Shown in pieces: positions 12,701-23,016 of a stretch of 64,000 nucleotides of DNA (positions within the stretch are counted from its first letter, which is position 1; every line of letters starts with the position of its first letter). The notes beneath the pieces were generated by a model. The model did no database searches. It was given only the letters and a program-made list of their open reading frames with translations, and was not told the origin of the DNA. This DNA comes from Hymenopellis radicata (taxonomy: Eukaryota; Basidiomycota; Agaricomycetes; Agaricales; Physalacriaceae): contig JADNRX010000010.1 of assembly GCA_015501595.1 (NCBI GenBank), forward strand, positions 124,001 to 188,000. Direction: 5' to 3'. Position numbers and translations under genes: made by a program.

Positions 12701-15235
12701 GACATAGCATCGATGCTCCTTCTGTCCTTCTCCCTAGAGAGTCATCTCGTCGTGATATCAGTCCGGACGGTCTTCCTGGAAGCCGGGTGATGGTTCGTCG
12801 GCATAGCACGAAGCCCGCTCAGCGAAACGGTGCGTACGTGCCTAGAGGAAGCCTCGACGAGCCTCGGGGTTCCGATAAGGAGGTCATGGTTCCATTCCCG
12901 CGCACTGTGTCCGGGGAGCATACACCTGCGGCGGTATCATCGCGCTCATCATCGGGGGATGATCCAGCCCCAGTTACTGAACACCGCCCGTTACGTGGTC
13001 GATTCCAGAGTGACATCGAAGGAACCTCTCGTCGTCGTCCTCGTCCGAATTCGTACGATGAGATGGGCGCCAAACCCGCTCGTTCTCGGTTCGAAAGTAT
13101 GGTGAACCTTGGGACCGGTAACGCCAGCGCCAGCGATCTTCTGGCTCGCGATGCTATGGACGGGAGTGCTGTCCGTAAGGCGCTCATCATCAGAGAAGAT
13201 GGAAAGCCCCCAACTCACTTCGTAAGTGCTCCCTGTTGTAGACTTCGTTTCCTATTGACAAAGCATTACAGCAACTTGGCAACTGTATTGGCCGTGGGCA
13301 ATTTGGCTCGGTGTACCGAGCGTTAAATTTGAACACAGGTCAGATGGTGGCGGTGAAACGTATCCGGCTTGAAGGTCTCAAGGAGGATGAGGTTACCACT
13401 TTGATGAGGGAGGTGGATCTAGTGAAACGCTTGTCGCACCCAAGCATCGTTAAATACGAGGGAATGGCCCGAGATGAGAATACTCTGAGTATCGTTCTTG
13501 AGTAAGCTAATTTAAGCTCTTACCTGGATTCCCGATGCTAATTGGAGCGCGCTAGATACGCAGAGAATGGCTCCCTTGGCCAGACCCTGAAGGCGTTTGG
13601 TAAACTCAACGAGCGTCTGATTGCCAGTTACGTGGTGAAGATTCTTGAAGGACTCCATTACCTACATGAAAGTGACGTCGTTCACTGCGATCTCAAAGCG
13701 GCGAATATCCTCACGACGAAGACTGGGAACGTTAAACTCTCCGACTTTGGTGTTTCTCTGAACATGCGCGCGATGGAACGGGAAATCAAGGACGTCGCTG
13801 GGACACCGAACTGGATGGCACCTGAAGTCATCGAGCTGAAGGGCGCATCACCCAAGTCGGATATTTGGTCTTTGGCCTGCACTGTCATAGAATTACTCAC
13901 CGGTCGGCCGCCCTATGGTGACATCGCCAACAGCATGACAGGTGAGTTCATTAGCGAGTACGGCGACCAGTGAAATTGATTTGTCTATCAGTGATGTTCC
14001 GAATTGTTGAAGACGACATGCCTCCGATTCCCGAAGGTTGCTCGCCTTTGCTCGAAGACTTCTTGAGACAATGCTTCAACAAGGATCCGACCCAGCGACC
14101 TAGTGCTGATTTGTTGTGTGAACATGAATGGTTGAAGAAGAACTGGGGTGCTCACAAGGTTTGTCTCCAGTAATCATGGTCCCGTTCGCTGCTAACCCAG
14201 TATATATAGGAACTTCGTCCTCAAGATAGCATACCGTTCCTCCGCCGAGTCAGCGCAGATTTGCAGAAGTCTGAGGCTGTGCGGTTCCTGTCCCAAGTTG
14301 ACATGCCAGATACGCCAGCCGTCAGCGAGCATCCTGATACACCACCCTCTCCGCGCCGAAGGTGCAACTCTTCCGTACCTCAAGGTCCGATGGCTGACAA
14401 CGACATCTCTCCTCGTGAGCATACCTTTGTCAAGACGAGCTTCAGTAAACGTACGTTTATGTCTTGCACCATGAAGATGTACTGACAACGCTCCAATTTA
14501 GCCATGGTGTGCCGCGTGTGTCTCTTGAGCGTCAAGAAGAGTGCAGTCCTTTGTGCGCAGTGCAGCCTTATATCACATTCTAAGTGCGCGGTGAATGCGC
14601 CGCCAACTTGCGATCTCCGTGCCCAACTGCTATTATATGCTCAGTACGCCGAGAAAGGAAACCCCGGGAGTGCCTACTCGAATCCTGCGGATCATCTGCA
14701 TCCGACTAGCCCCATGTCAGACGTCGCGTTCGTAGCCCATACGCATACCCCTCGTAGCAGCATTGATGCCCCGCCCCCGCAGTCACCACCACCACTCGCT
14801 TCTCCACCGACTGCGTTCAAGTTTATCGGGGCGTTCAAACGATCACGCAGTAACCTGACGCCGGAGTCGGACGTTGGATCGCTGTCGACCTCCCCGGAAA
14901 AGCGCTGCAAGGGTGCGGTGTTGTCGCGGAGGGCTGCGGGGAAAGAACGGGCGCAGTCTATGTCGAGCACCAGCACTGGTGCGAATGCCAGCTTGAGGAG
15001 TGCATTAACCGCGGCCGAGAGCACTGGACGGAGATCCACGATATCTGCGACCGAGACGGACACGGGAACCCGGGTGACGTTCTCTCCCATTGAGGAGGGC
15101 TCGGTGTCGCGCATTACATCGGGTTCGAGACGGTCAGAGCGCGATGATGAGGCCCACTTCCCTGGGGGATTGCCTGAAGAGCCGCGTCGACATAGAAAAG
15201 CAAAGTCGGCGGGGAATAACTGCGCCATTCAGTGA
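9780..15235 (+). CDS. CDC15: Cdc15/Cdc7/SepH-type kinase with CH and C1 domains
   Basis: Predicted septation-initiation/mitotic-exit MAP3K-like kinase of roughly 1700 residues. Order: a Ser/Pro-rich, phosphosite-like head (about 1-380); a calponin-homology-like domain ([20 protein letters not shown], then [19 protein letters not shown]); a second disordered stretch; the kinase domain from 13271, with glycine loop GRGQFGSVY, Lys in VAVKRIRL, catalytic loop [14 protein letters not shown], and activation segment [18 protein letters not shown]1-type zinc domain follows ([20 protein letters not shown], CxxC, H and C ligands at 14430-14640), then a Ser-rich tail. Exon joins at 11322/11392 (FVLCQ-LMNKL) and 13219/13271 ([12 protein letters not shown]) read cleanly. 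The 5' end is uncertain: a start at 9780 with an intron 9816-9894, plus a short intron near 10148-10185, gives one frame. The catalytic loop has HCD in place of HRD. Confidence 0.85.
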
Positions 15236-16241
15236 ACCTTTCTTTTTTCTCTAGTATAGTATTGATTTTTTTTTCTGGTTGCAAACTTTTTATATAGTGC
15301 ACTAATAACATGATTTGAATCCTTTCCTGCATCCTCTCGTTTTCTTTTTATATCACGCATTTCATGTACATTATATCCCTCCCCTCCTTTTTACCTCTGA
15401 TTTCAGGCAATCTCAGCTTTTTTTCCGTTGCATATACGTATACGAATATACGTCACGCCTTGTCGTTACATGCTCACGCCAGTTTAGTGGACAATGTCTT
15501 GTATGACAATGTATTTTACTTTGAACATCACCAGTTTCGAGGTTTTCTGAGTCCAACGGGAAATTTGATCGTGAATTGTGAGATGCTCGCTCGTGCGTCC
15601 TTCGGTCTCATCCGTCCACCGTAGTGGTCTCAATCTTAAGGCGCCTATGTGCTTCACACACTGCTTTGCTGGACGACGAACGTCACTCATCTCACCCTCC
15701 GATTCAAGTAGATGTCACTTTCTAGACCCCAAGAAACTGTGTTTGCACTTCGTGTGTAAGTATAGATAAGTAGCGTGTCAGTGCGACTTTTCCCCTGCTA
15801 ATGCACATTTGTTTTTTGGACTTCGTCGCCATCTCCGGCTCGCGTGAACACGCACGAAAAGGTCAAGAGTCGCAGCAATTCTGGCAGCCAAATGCGTCCT
15901 GGTAAAGTCCGGGACTGAGTCGATCAGTTGATGGCATCCATCGCGTTGATCTCAAATCATTGACGTGTTGTTCACGCGCAGCTGTCCATTATCGAGCACA
16001 GAAAGTTGGTGAAGATACACGGTATCTATGCGCTCAAAGACCAGGCAAGACTCGGCTATCCAGGTATTTACGCGTTTATCCTCGTGATGGGAAGGCTGTC
16101 GGGTTGAGGGCCGGCGGTTGGGACTTGCCAATTTGGGCTTGGGTCGATAACGCGTTTCCCTTCCTTTAGGTCCTGATCGTCGTCGTCTCTGAAAGAAAAA
16201 AGACGGTCGGCGACATTGACCGTTGTCGTACGCGTCGCGCG
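15236..16241. other. Intergenic region, no supported gene
   Basis: About 1 kb downstream of the kinase. The first 100 bp are T-rich and look like 3' UTR. I see no gene, tRNA or repeat in the rest; the last 150 bp should hold the promoter of the next gene. Confidence 0.4.
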
Positions 16242-17966
16242 ATGTCTGAAAATGGTCTTACGTTCGAGTACGAGGAGCTGGAGTCGGTCGGCCAGACCTG
16301 CAAGGTCTATTTTAAAGACTGCGAGCCGCCGGCGACGCTGGGGGCGCCAGGTGATATGTACTTGGGGACGATTCAGAAGAAGATGAAGCTGTATGGGCGG
16401 GTGGCTGATGGTTGGAAGGTCTGGGCTGGGCCGGCGAAGAAGGAGGACACATTCCTAGTGCACCATCCAAGCGCGCCAAACCACATTCTGTGGGGTACTA
16501 TCTACAAGTACGGTTGGTTTCTGCTCGATGCGTTGAAAGGCTCCAGTGGTCGTGCGTGTTTTCTTTCATTCTTCGACTTTGGTTTAATGGTTGACACTTG
16601 AACTTGGATACAGAATCATCCCACGATATTCTGCAGGCGGCGCAGAAGAGACGGGTTAGTACCGCCAAGAAACGCGAGAAGGAGGACCCGTCGAATCCGC
16701 CGTCGAAGCGCCAGAAGATGACTCTTGCTGCCCCGGAGCCGTCGCCCTCTGCCTCGCTTTGTGCTCCTCCTCCTTCACCGTCCACCTCGACCTTGATCCC
16801 GACTTTGTCGCCTTTGCCCTCGACCTCGCTTCCTCCATTGTCAACCCCCTCCACCCCGCTCCCTCCGCCGTATTCTCCTCCTACCTCGTCTGGTCGTCCG
16901 CCATCTCCGTCGTCGGCCACCGGACCGCGTCTCGACCTGTACGATCTGCACAAGACGCGCAAACTTTCGTCCAAACGTCGGAAAAGCGGAATCATTCCGA
17001 AACTCCCCCAATACGCCTTCTCAAAGTCCCATCGCCTCGTCCAGCGCAGGTGCCCCGGTTGGGACGCGTCCATCAAAGCCGAAGCCGCGCGCGAGTGCAT
17101 TGCCAGAGATACTGTTAACCCCATCGCGCCCTGCCATTATTGTATCTACGCCGACTCAGAGTCGCGCGAATGAGAAAGGGAAGGGAAAAGCAGTTCAAAG
17201 TGCCACTCCCCTCAAACTTGAACCCGCGGAGCCATCCATGTCCACATCTTCAGCTGGCGCGACCGCTAATAATGTCATTGATCTCACTGGCCTCGATGAC
17301 GACGACGACGACGAAATCGCACATATCCCGGTGCCCGCGAACACCTCTGTTGTGCCGCCACAGGCAAAGTATGATAATCCACTATGGCAGCTAGACTACC
17401 CCCCATCTCCTACTCCTACTCAAGATCCTGACCATCCCTCCACTCCAGAAGCTGTGGTGGTATCGGTGGAAGGCCCTCTTACATCTGAGGCACCAGACTA
17501 CTCAAAGTCTCCATCGCCTGTGTATCCTACTGCCCCACCTATCGAGGGTCTCACAGAGTCACAACGAGACGCCTTTATGTGTGAGTTTACCATCCTGTCA
17601 TGCCGCCTCTGTTATTGACCGTCTGCCAGCTATTTATGAACGTGTCAACCATGAAAAAGTTGCATTTGCCTATTTCAGCACGAGCACACCTATATGTGCA
17701 AGATCTGCATGTAAGTTTCCTATTGATTGCTCCTTCGCTATATGTTAAAATGGTAATTTAGCATCCTGCACGGCCAGGAAAATGGTGAACTTGCCATCGA
17801 CACCAATGACACCTTCATTCGGGACAATCAGGTCGTGGACGTTCACAAACAGCTGTTGCTGCATCTCTTGGATCATTGGGACTTTCGAGTCCATTACGAA
17901 ACCTTCACGGTGCAGGACCTCAACTATAAACTGAGTTGTCATATTGCCAATTTTTCTCCCAGTTAG
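16242..17966 (+). CDS. Uncharacterised Ser/Pro-rich nuclear-like protein
   Basis: I do not recognise the family. The N-terminal 110 residues form a compact-looking block (FEYEELESVGQTCKVYFKDC, DMYLGTIQKKMKLYGR, HILWGTIYKYGWFLLDALKG). Then come a basic stretch (AQKRRVSTAKKREKED, PSKRQKM) and a long Ser/Pro/Thr-rich linker, with an acidic run NNVIDLTGLDDDDDDE, a typical SUMO-interacting type motif (VIDLT). The C-terminal exons give HEHTYMCKICIILHGQENGE, with a CxxC pair, and finish HWDFRVHYETFTVQDLNYKL; the stop is at 17964-17966. The linker needs an intron starting at 16939 (gtacga; acceptor near 17026 or 17044) to join two frames, and another short intron (about 35 nt) before HEHTYM is needed. 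The basic stretches suggest nuclear location. Function unknown. Confidence 0.6.
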
Positions 17967-18020
17967 CCTAGACCCTACCTATGTCTTCTTGTTGCTTATC
18001 CATACCTTATTCACTGTTAG

Positions 18021-18059
18021 TAACCACTGCGCCACAATGTGGTTGTGGCGCAGTGGTTA
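18021..18059. repeat. Perfect 16-bp inverted repeat (hairpin)
   Basis: Bases 18021-18036 and 18044-18059 are exact reverse complements around a 7-nt loop. The arm, read as tgtggcgcagtggtta, contains TGGCGCAGTGG, which fits the A-box of tRNA-type RNA polymerase III promoters. It lies between two convergent genes, so it could act in 3'-end formation or be the remnant of a tRNA-related element. Confidence 0.8.
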
Positions 18060-18391
18060 TGGAGTCTACCCGTCATTCAATACCCGTATCTTGTAGATTA
18101 TATACAAAGAAACCTTACATCAAATATTAGTGTATATATTTCCTTATGGTATCACATTGCCCGCGTCCATGGTGAACCATCTCAAGTTCCAGCCATCCTC
18201 CCAGCGCCCTGAAAACTGATACGAAGCTTCACAAATACGTATCATGCCCACGCATGTCTATTTTTTTATCTACAAAGTCCGCGACTTGCAGCAAAGGAGC
18301 TTCGAGCTTGATGCTGTACTTATACTGCGAGCGGGATGAAGTCGGAATGATCCATCTATAGTTAACCATACACTAAAGACTCTCTTGAAAT

Positions 18392-19965
18392 CTACATCGG
18401 AAACGCAGATGCCCTGACCGCCTGAATCCACGCAGACGCCGCATCCGGAAACTAAGTGCGGTCCAATGTAAGCTTCTGCGCTTTCCTCGACTTTTTCAAA
18501 ACTTACCTGCCAAACCATAACACCCCCGTCTACATAAATCGGTCAACACCGCAAACTCATGAAAAGAAAGGACTCACTCCATCCAACGTCCCGCGCCTGC
18601 TGCACACACGACGCCAACGTCGCCGTCGACATGTACCCGCTGCTCGCCGAGCCAGAATTCGCCGGCTTGCCGATGACGAGCTTCTCCCACGGGATGCCGC
18701 TGTACGCGATCTCGAAGAGGGATGTGCCGGGCCAGGTGCTCGAGGATTGCCAGAGGAGGTTGTCGCACGTCGTGTATTCGGTCGCGCCCTCTGTGGGCGC
18801 GCGTCAGTGAAGCGTCGACGGCGGGACGAGGCGCTCTTACGGTTGTAGTACTATCATACGGCGTTGGATGTGAGGGCACAGTGTGTGGCAGGGTTCGGAC
18901 TGACCTGAACGTTATACCAGTCTATCAAGCTCCCGACTTGAGCGTGCACGATGCGGTACGCGCCACCTCCGTATTTGTTGGGTGTAAACCTATCACACGC
19001 AATGAGATATTCACGGAAGATGATTCAGAGAGCGGTTGGGCCTACCAAGGAGCCACAGCTAAACCACACCGTGCATCAGTATCGGGAGCAGAAGACAAAG
19101 TTTGACGTACGCGCATGAGTAAGAATATACGTGCCCTGTGGAAGATGGACGCGGAGCTGTCGTGTAAAGCTCACCAACCACGCCTACATAAATCACTATC
19201 AGATCCGGCTTTCTCTCTTCGTTAAAGTCAAAACATACCTCAGCTTTCCCGTCCCCAGCATCCATCGCGGCAAAATCCTCCGAACAATCAGTTTCGAGTA
19301 CGTACTCCGATGCAACCAAAAAAAAATAACTCCTCACCTCGTAATCCACGTCCACGCCATCGAGCCCATATTCCAGGACCCACGCCGCCACAGTATTGGC
19401 CGTAGCAACCGGATCCGCACGTGTCGTCGTAGGAACGTCAGTGGCGCCAAACACCGACACGATGAGCTTGATCCCCGCTGCCTGGTACTGCGCCTTGACC
19501 GCGCTTCGCTCGCTTGCTGAGAGGGAGGCCCATTCTTGCGCCTAACATGATGAGTCTTGGTACGGACAGAAGTGGCGAAACGAACCTTATCCCAAGCACC
19601 CTCGAGGAGGAGGAACGATATAGCACTGATCCTTAGTCAACACGCCGGGTGGCGCTAGTAGACAAAAGAGACTCTGGCTTACAACACGTTGAACCCCTGG
19701 TGGACAGATCAGTGAGATTCTAGGGATGGATTGAAGTGCCACTTGCTCGAATCTGAGACGCCGGTGGCGGTCCTGTCATGCCCGCCACATACCTATCGCC
19801 ATACACGACGAAATGCGGCGGGCCGGGGACGGCCAATGCGCTTGGAGGGACGGCGTGGCCGCTTGTATTCGCCTGTCCTTCGGAATAGGGGAGAGAGTGC
19901 ACCACCGGGCCTCGGATGAGGAGCACAAACGCGAAGAGATAGACGCGGAGTACTACAGAAAGCAT
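18392..19965 (-). CDS. GH18 chitinase, secreted (copy 1)
   Basis: Secreted chitin hydrolase of glycoside hydrolase family 18. The start at 19965 gives a signal peptide (MLSVVLRVYLFAFVLLIRGP). The barrel motifs are in order: PPHFVVYGDRYVAG (first strand), AISFLLLEGAWDKAQEW, KLIVSVFGATDVPTT, the catalytic LDGVDVDYE (DxxDxDxE with the acid Glu present), LRVHLPQGTYILTHA, SLIDWYNVQFYN, LVIGKPA, GGVMVWQ, and a last exon FPDAASAWIQAVRASAFPM ending at 18392-18394. An intron begins directly after the catalytic Glu codon. At least eight introns break it into short exons. No chitin-binding domain, Ser/Thr-rich tail or GPI signal is seen. It is the downstream member of a tandem pair with the same exon plan, so it arose by duplication. 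Likely role: cell-wall remodelling or chitin recycling. Confidence 0.82.
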
Positions 19966-20000
19966 CGTGCACAACGAGTGTTAACCTCGGCTTGCAAATC

Positions 20001-20010
20001 CTTATATACT
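20001..20010 (-). promoter_or_regulatory. TATA box of chitinase copy 1
   Basis: On the minus strand this reads agtatataag, about 35 bp upstream of the ATG at 19965. The spacing implies a very short 5' UTR. Confidence 0.4.
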
Positions 20011-20724
20011 TGTACGAGCCCCTCCCCCCGTTTCCCAGAGACTGACTTGACGGGAAATCCGCCTCATGGTACGCGTCTCCTCGAGAATCTCACAAAGAAG
20101 ACGAAGAGGAGGCGAGGAGAGAGAGATTCGTTTAGGAAGAGGATTGTGCACGCGATAAGAGGATTTGCTACTGGGATGAGAGCCTGAGAGGACTCGACAA
20201 TTTCCGAATGGGGCCACCAATGCAGAAGATTAAGTTACAGATTTCATGGTTTGCAGCGTTATCGTTGATGAAGAGGCTGGTTGAATACAATTCGCTGGCC
20301 AATCCAAGACGCTCAGAGTCTCCTGTAAAATTTTTGAAGAGATAACGACGAGGAGGACTCGCCATGTCCTCTGACGCGTCCATACTCGGCAGAGACGCGG
20401 GTTTAGGTAAAACTGGTAGAATTCTGGACGTCTGTCGGTTAACTGTCGGTCTGTGTGTCAGGAACTCGGCCACTTGAGAGTTCCCCCTTGACATCGAGAT
20501 AGAGATAAAGCTAACTTGGATACCACAAGCAGACGCGTTGGACGAGGTGCCAGTGATAGTGGCAGACGTTCAAAGCTAAAAACGGAATTTCGTCACAACA
20601 AGTACATACAGCGGTATTTGGCTTGTGATAAATAAATAATGAACGTGTTGTAAAAGCGACTGTATATATCCTAAAGAGAGTAGTAGTGAAAAAGAGTGGA
20701 CGGCATGTAATCTATGCCATAGAA
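20011..20724. other. Spacer between the chitinase genes
   Basis: About 700 bp between the copy 1 promoter and the end of copy 2. I see only short random open frames and no repeat; the copy 1 upstream control region is expected here. Confidence 0.35.
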
Positions 20725-22167
20725 TTAGACAGGCCAGGAAAGCGAGCGGACGGTCTTGATCCAGCTCTCATCAGCGTTGGGGAACTAACAGTCATTCTAA
20801 GCACACAACAACCGCAGACCCTAAGTCAACAAAAACGTACCTGCCAAACCATCGCGCCTCCGTCTAACAAGCAAGCCCTCAAGTTAATCATAACACAAAA
20901 GAGACCGAGAGACGCAGACGCACCCCATCCTTGGTCCTTGGCAGTCGCCAAACACGAAGCCAACAGCGAAGGCTCCATGTACCCGTTGTTCGCGTCCGAT
21001 GTCGTGGCTGGCTTGCCGACAACCAGCTTCGACCCGTCAACACCGTTCGCAATAATCTGGAAGAGCGCTGTCTCCGGCCACGTCGACGACGAGGCGGTCA
21101 GAAGCCCGTCGCAGGTGGTGTACTCGGAGGTACCCTCTGTAGCAGTAAGTAGCAGCAGTAGCAAGCCAGCGATGCCACATACGGTTGTAAAACTATGAAT
21201 GTCAAGTTAATTTCGGGGGTCGGCGACGAGCTAAATCGAGCTACTAACCTGAATGTTATACCAATCAATCATACTGCCGACCGCCTCTTCAACCTTGAGG
21301 TATCCCCCACCGGTGTAAAGCGTCGGCGTAAACCACGGCGCCACAGCTGTGCTTCGGGGTCAAAACAGGCTACACTTGCTAGGTATCACCGAAACTCACG
21401 CGCATGAGTGATAATGTACTCGCCCTGGGGCAGCTGGTTGCGCAGTTCAGTTGTAAAGGAGATCAACCACGCCTGGGTCCCGCGTTAGCCTCAAGCTACA
21501 GTTCCACCGACAACGTACCTCGGCTGTGCCTGCCGAGAAGGCACTAAAGTCCTACACGAGTATTAAGTGGCACTCTCAGTGGTATATGGCGAGAACCGCG
21601 ACCGGTCACCTCATAGTCAACATCGATCCCATCCAAGTCATATTCCTTCACCCAAGCAGCCATAGTTTGCGCCGTGCTGACGGGGTCGGCTCCAGACGTA
21701 GTTGGAACATCAGTCGCCCCGAAGACGGAAACCATAAGCTTGATACCCGCGGCGTCATACTCTGCCTTGATAGCAGTCCTCTCATCGGCGGTAAGGGCAG
21801 TCCATTCATAGGCCTTGTCCCATGCTCCAGCTAAAAGAAGGAACGAAAGAGAACTTGCAAAGGTTCGTTTAATTTCCGTGAAATAGGGTCAGAGTAACTT
21901 ACAAAACATTAAATCCCTACAACCAACTTGAGTGAGGAACTGGAAAGATTTGGGAGGGACGCTAACCTCGATGTCCGAAGCGGGAGGGGGACCAGTCGTA
22001 GAGGTGCTCTTGTCAGAATACACGACCCAATGAGGAGCAGCCGGCGTAGCGCGCTCAACAAAGTTGCGCGCTTGACTGCTGAGCCCCGTAGACACGGGTC
22101 TCGCCGACACAAAATTCGACAAGCAGAGGAAGGGAAAAAGAGCGACAAAGGAGGAGAAGAAGACCAT
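20725..22167 (-). CDS. GH18 chitinase, secreted (copy 2)
   Basis: Paralogue of the adjacent chitinase. The start at 22167 gives a signal peptide (MVFFSSFVALFPFLCLSNFVSA) and then PHWVVYSDKSTSTTGPPPAS. Matching motifs: AGAWDKAYEW, KLMVSVFGATDVPTTSGAD, catalytic LDGIDVDYE with an intron just after the Glu codon, LRNQLPQGEYIITHA, GSMIDWYNIQFYN, SEYTTCDGLLTASSSTWPET, KLVVGKPAT, GGAMVWQ and a last exon FPNADESWIKTVRSLSWPV. The stop is at 20725-20727. The key catalytic residues are intact, so both copies should be active. It lies head-to-tail with copy 1, each gene with its own TATA box, so they can be regulated separately. Size (about 330 residues) fits a single-domain fungal GH18. Confidence 0.83.
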
Positions 22168-22207
22168 CTTGAAGAGTGGATAGGGAGTTCGCTATCCAGC
22201 CAGCGCA

Positions 22208-22214
22208 TTTTATA
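22208..22214 (-). promoter_or_regulatory. TATA box of chitinase copy 2
   Basis: Minus strand tataaaa, about 41 bp upstream of the ATG at 22167. Confidence 0.45.
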
Positions 22215-23016
22215 GCAGCACCAAAACTCATGTCGCGCTCCACTCACATATGCGTTGAAGGTACATCAAAACGATATTCGCCTTGAGCAGGGACCATGAT
22301 GGCGAGCAAGTTCAAAAAAGACATCATGAGGGATACAAACTTGACAGTGTATCATGCCGATTAACCTAAAGGTTCCCAAAAAAGCTAGGTAACCTCTAGC
22401 ACATGGTCTACCAGGATAAATCAGCGAGCAGAAGACGGCCAGATGCCTCTGAAACGCCCTGAAAGTCGCACCCAAACGAAACGCCATATGGATAGGTTTG
22501 TATTTCAGCGAGGAGAAGTCCTGACTGTAACAAAAGCGGCACCCGAAGTCGCCTCTTCGATTCAACAGGATTGGGCCAAGTAGCATATGGCGTCGAAGCC
22601 GGCCACACTGTCGCTCAAAGTCACCTCGTGTGTCGCTAAACACGCAGAGATGGACCATATCAGATCAAGCCTATTTGCCGCGGCGATATCGAAGCCTATT
22701 TCAGACCTGCCTGGAGATAACAAGAATATCAGGCAGAAGCGAGCAGATTTGGCAGACCGTGGAATCTTGGGGGAAGATAAAAAGCATGCAAAGAGCACGG
22801 AAAATTCTACCAAAAAACTAAAAGAGGTTATTCCGGCGAAACTAGGAGTCCAGTCGGCTGTTACTGCATCGCGCGGGGTTTTGACCAGTTGATAAGTATG
22901 ATGGTGGGAGCGAGCGAGTAACAAAAAGGTCCATCACAGCAAAATACACCCACGTGCACCAGTAACGTCACGCAGACACGGGAAAAAATAGGGAAATCCA
23001 TCCAGTGTGCGATAAA
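22215..23016. other. Intergenic region, one doubtful small frame
   Basis: Contains an uninterrupted 101-residue Lys-rich frame (22587-22892 +, start MASKPATLSLKVTS), but an equally long frame overlaps it on the other strand and neither matches a family I know. I see nothing else. Confidence 0.3.

Noticed and set aside
18021..18059. A tRNA gene at the A-box-like hairpin.
   Set aside because: No B-box, no acceptor or T-arm pairing, and the hairpin is only 39 bp.
22587..22892. 101-residue Lys-rich frame downstream of VPS5 (MASKPATLSLKVTS).
   Set aside because: An equally long antisense frame covers it, and there is no homologue or promoter evidence.
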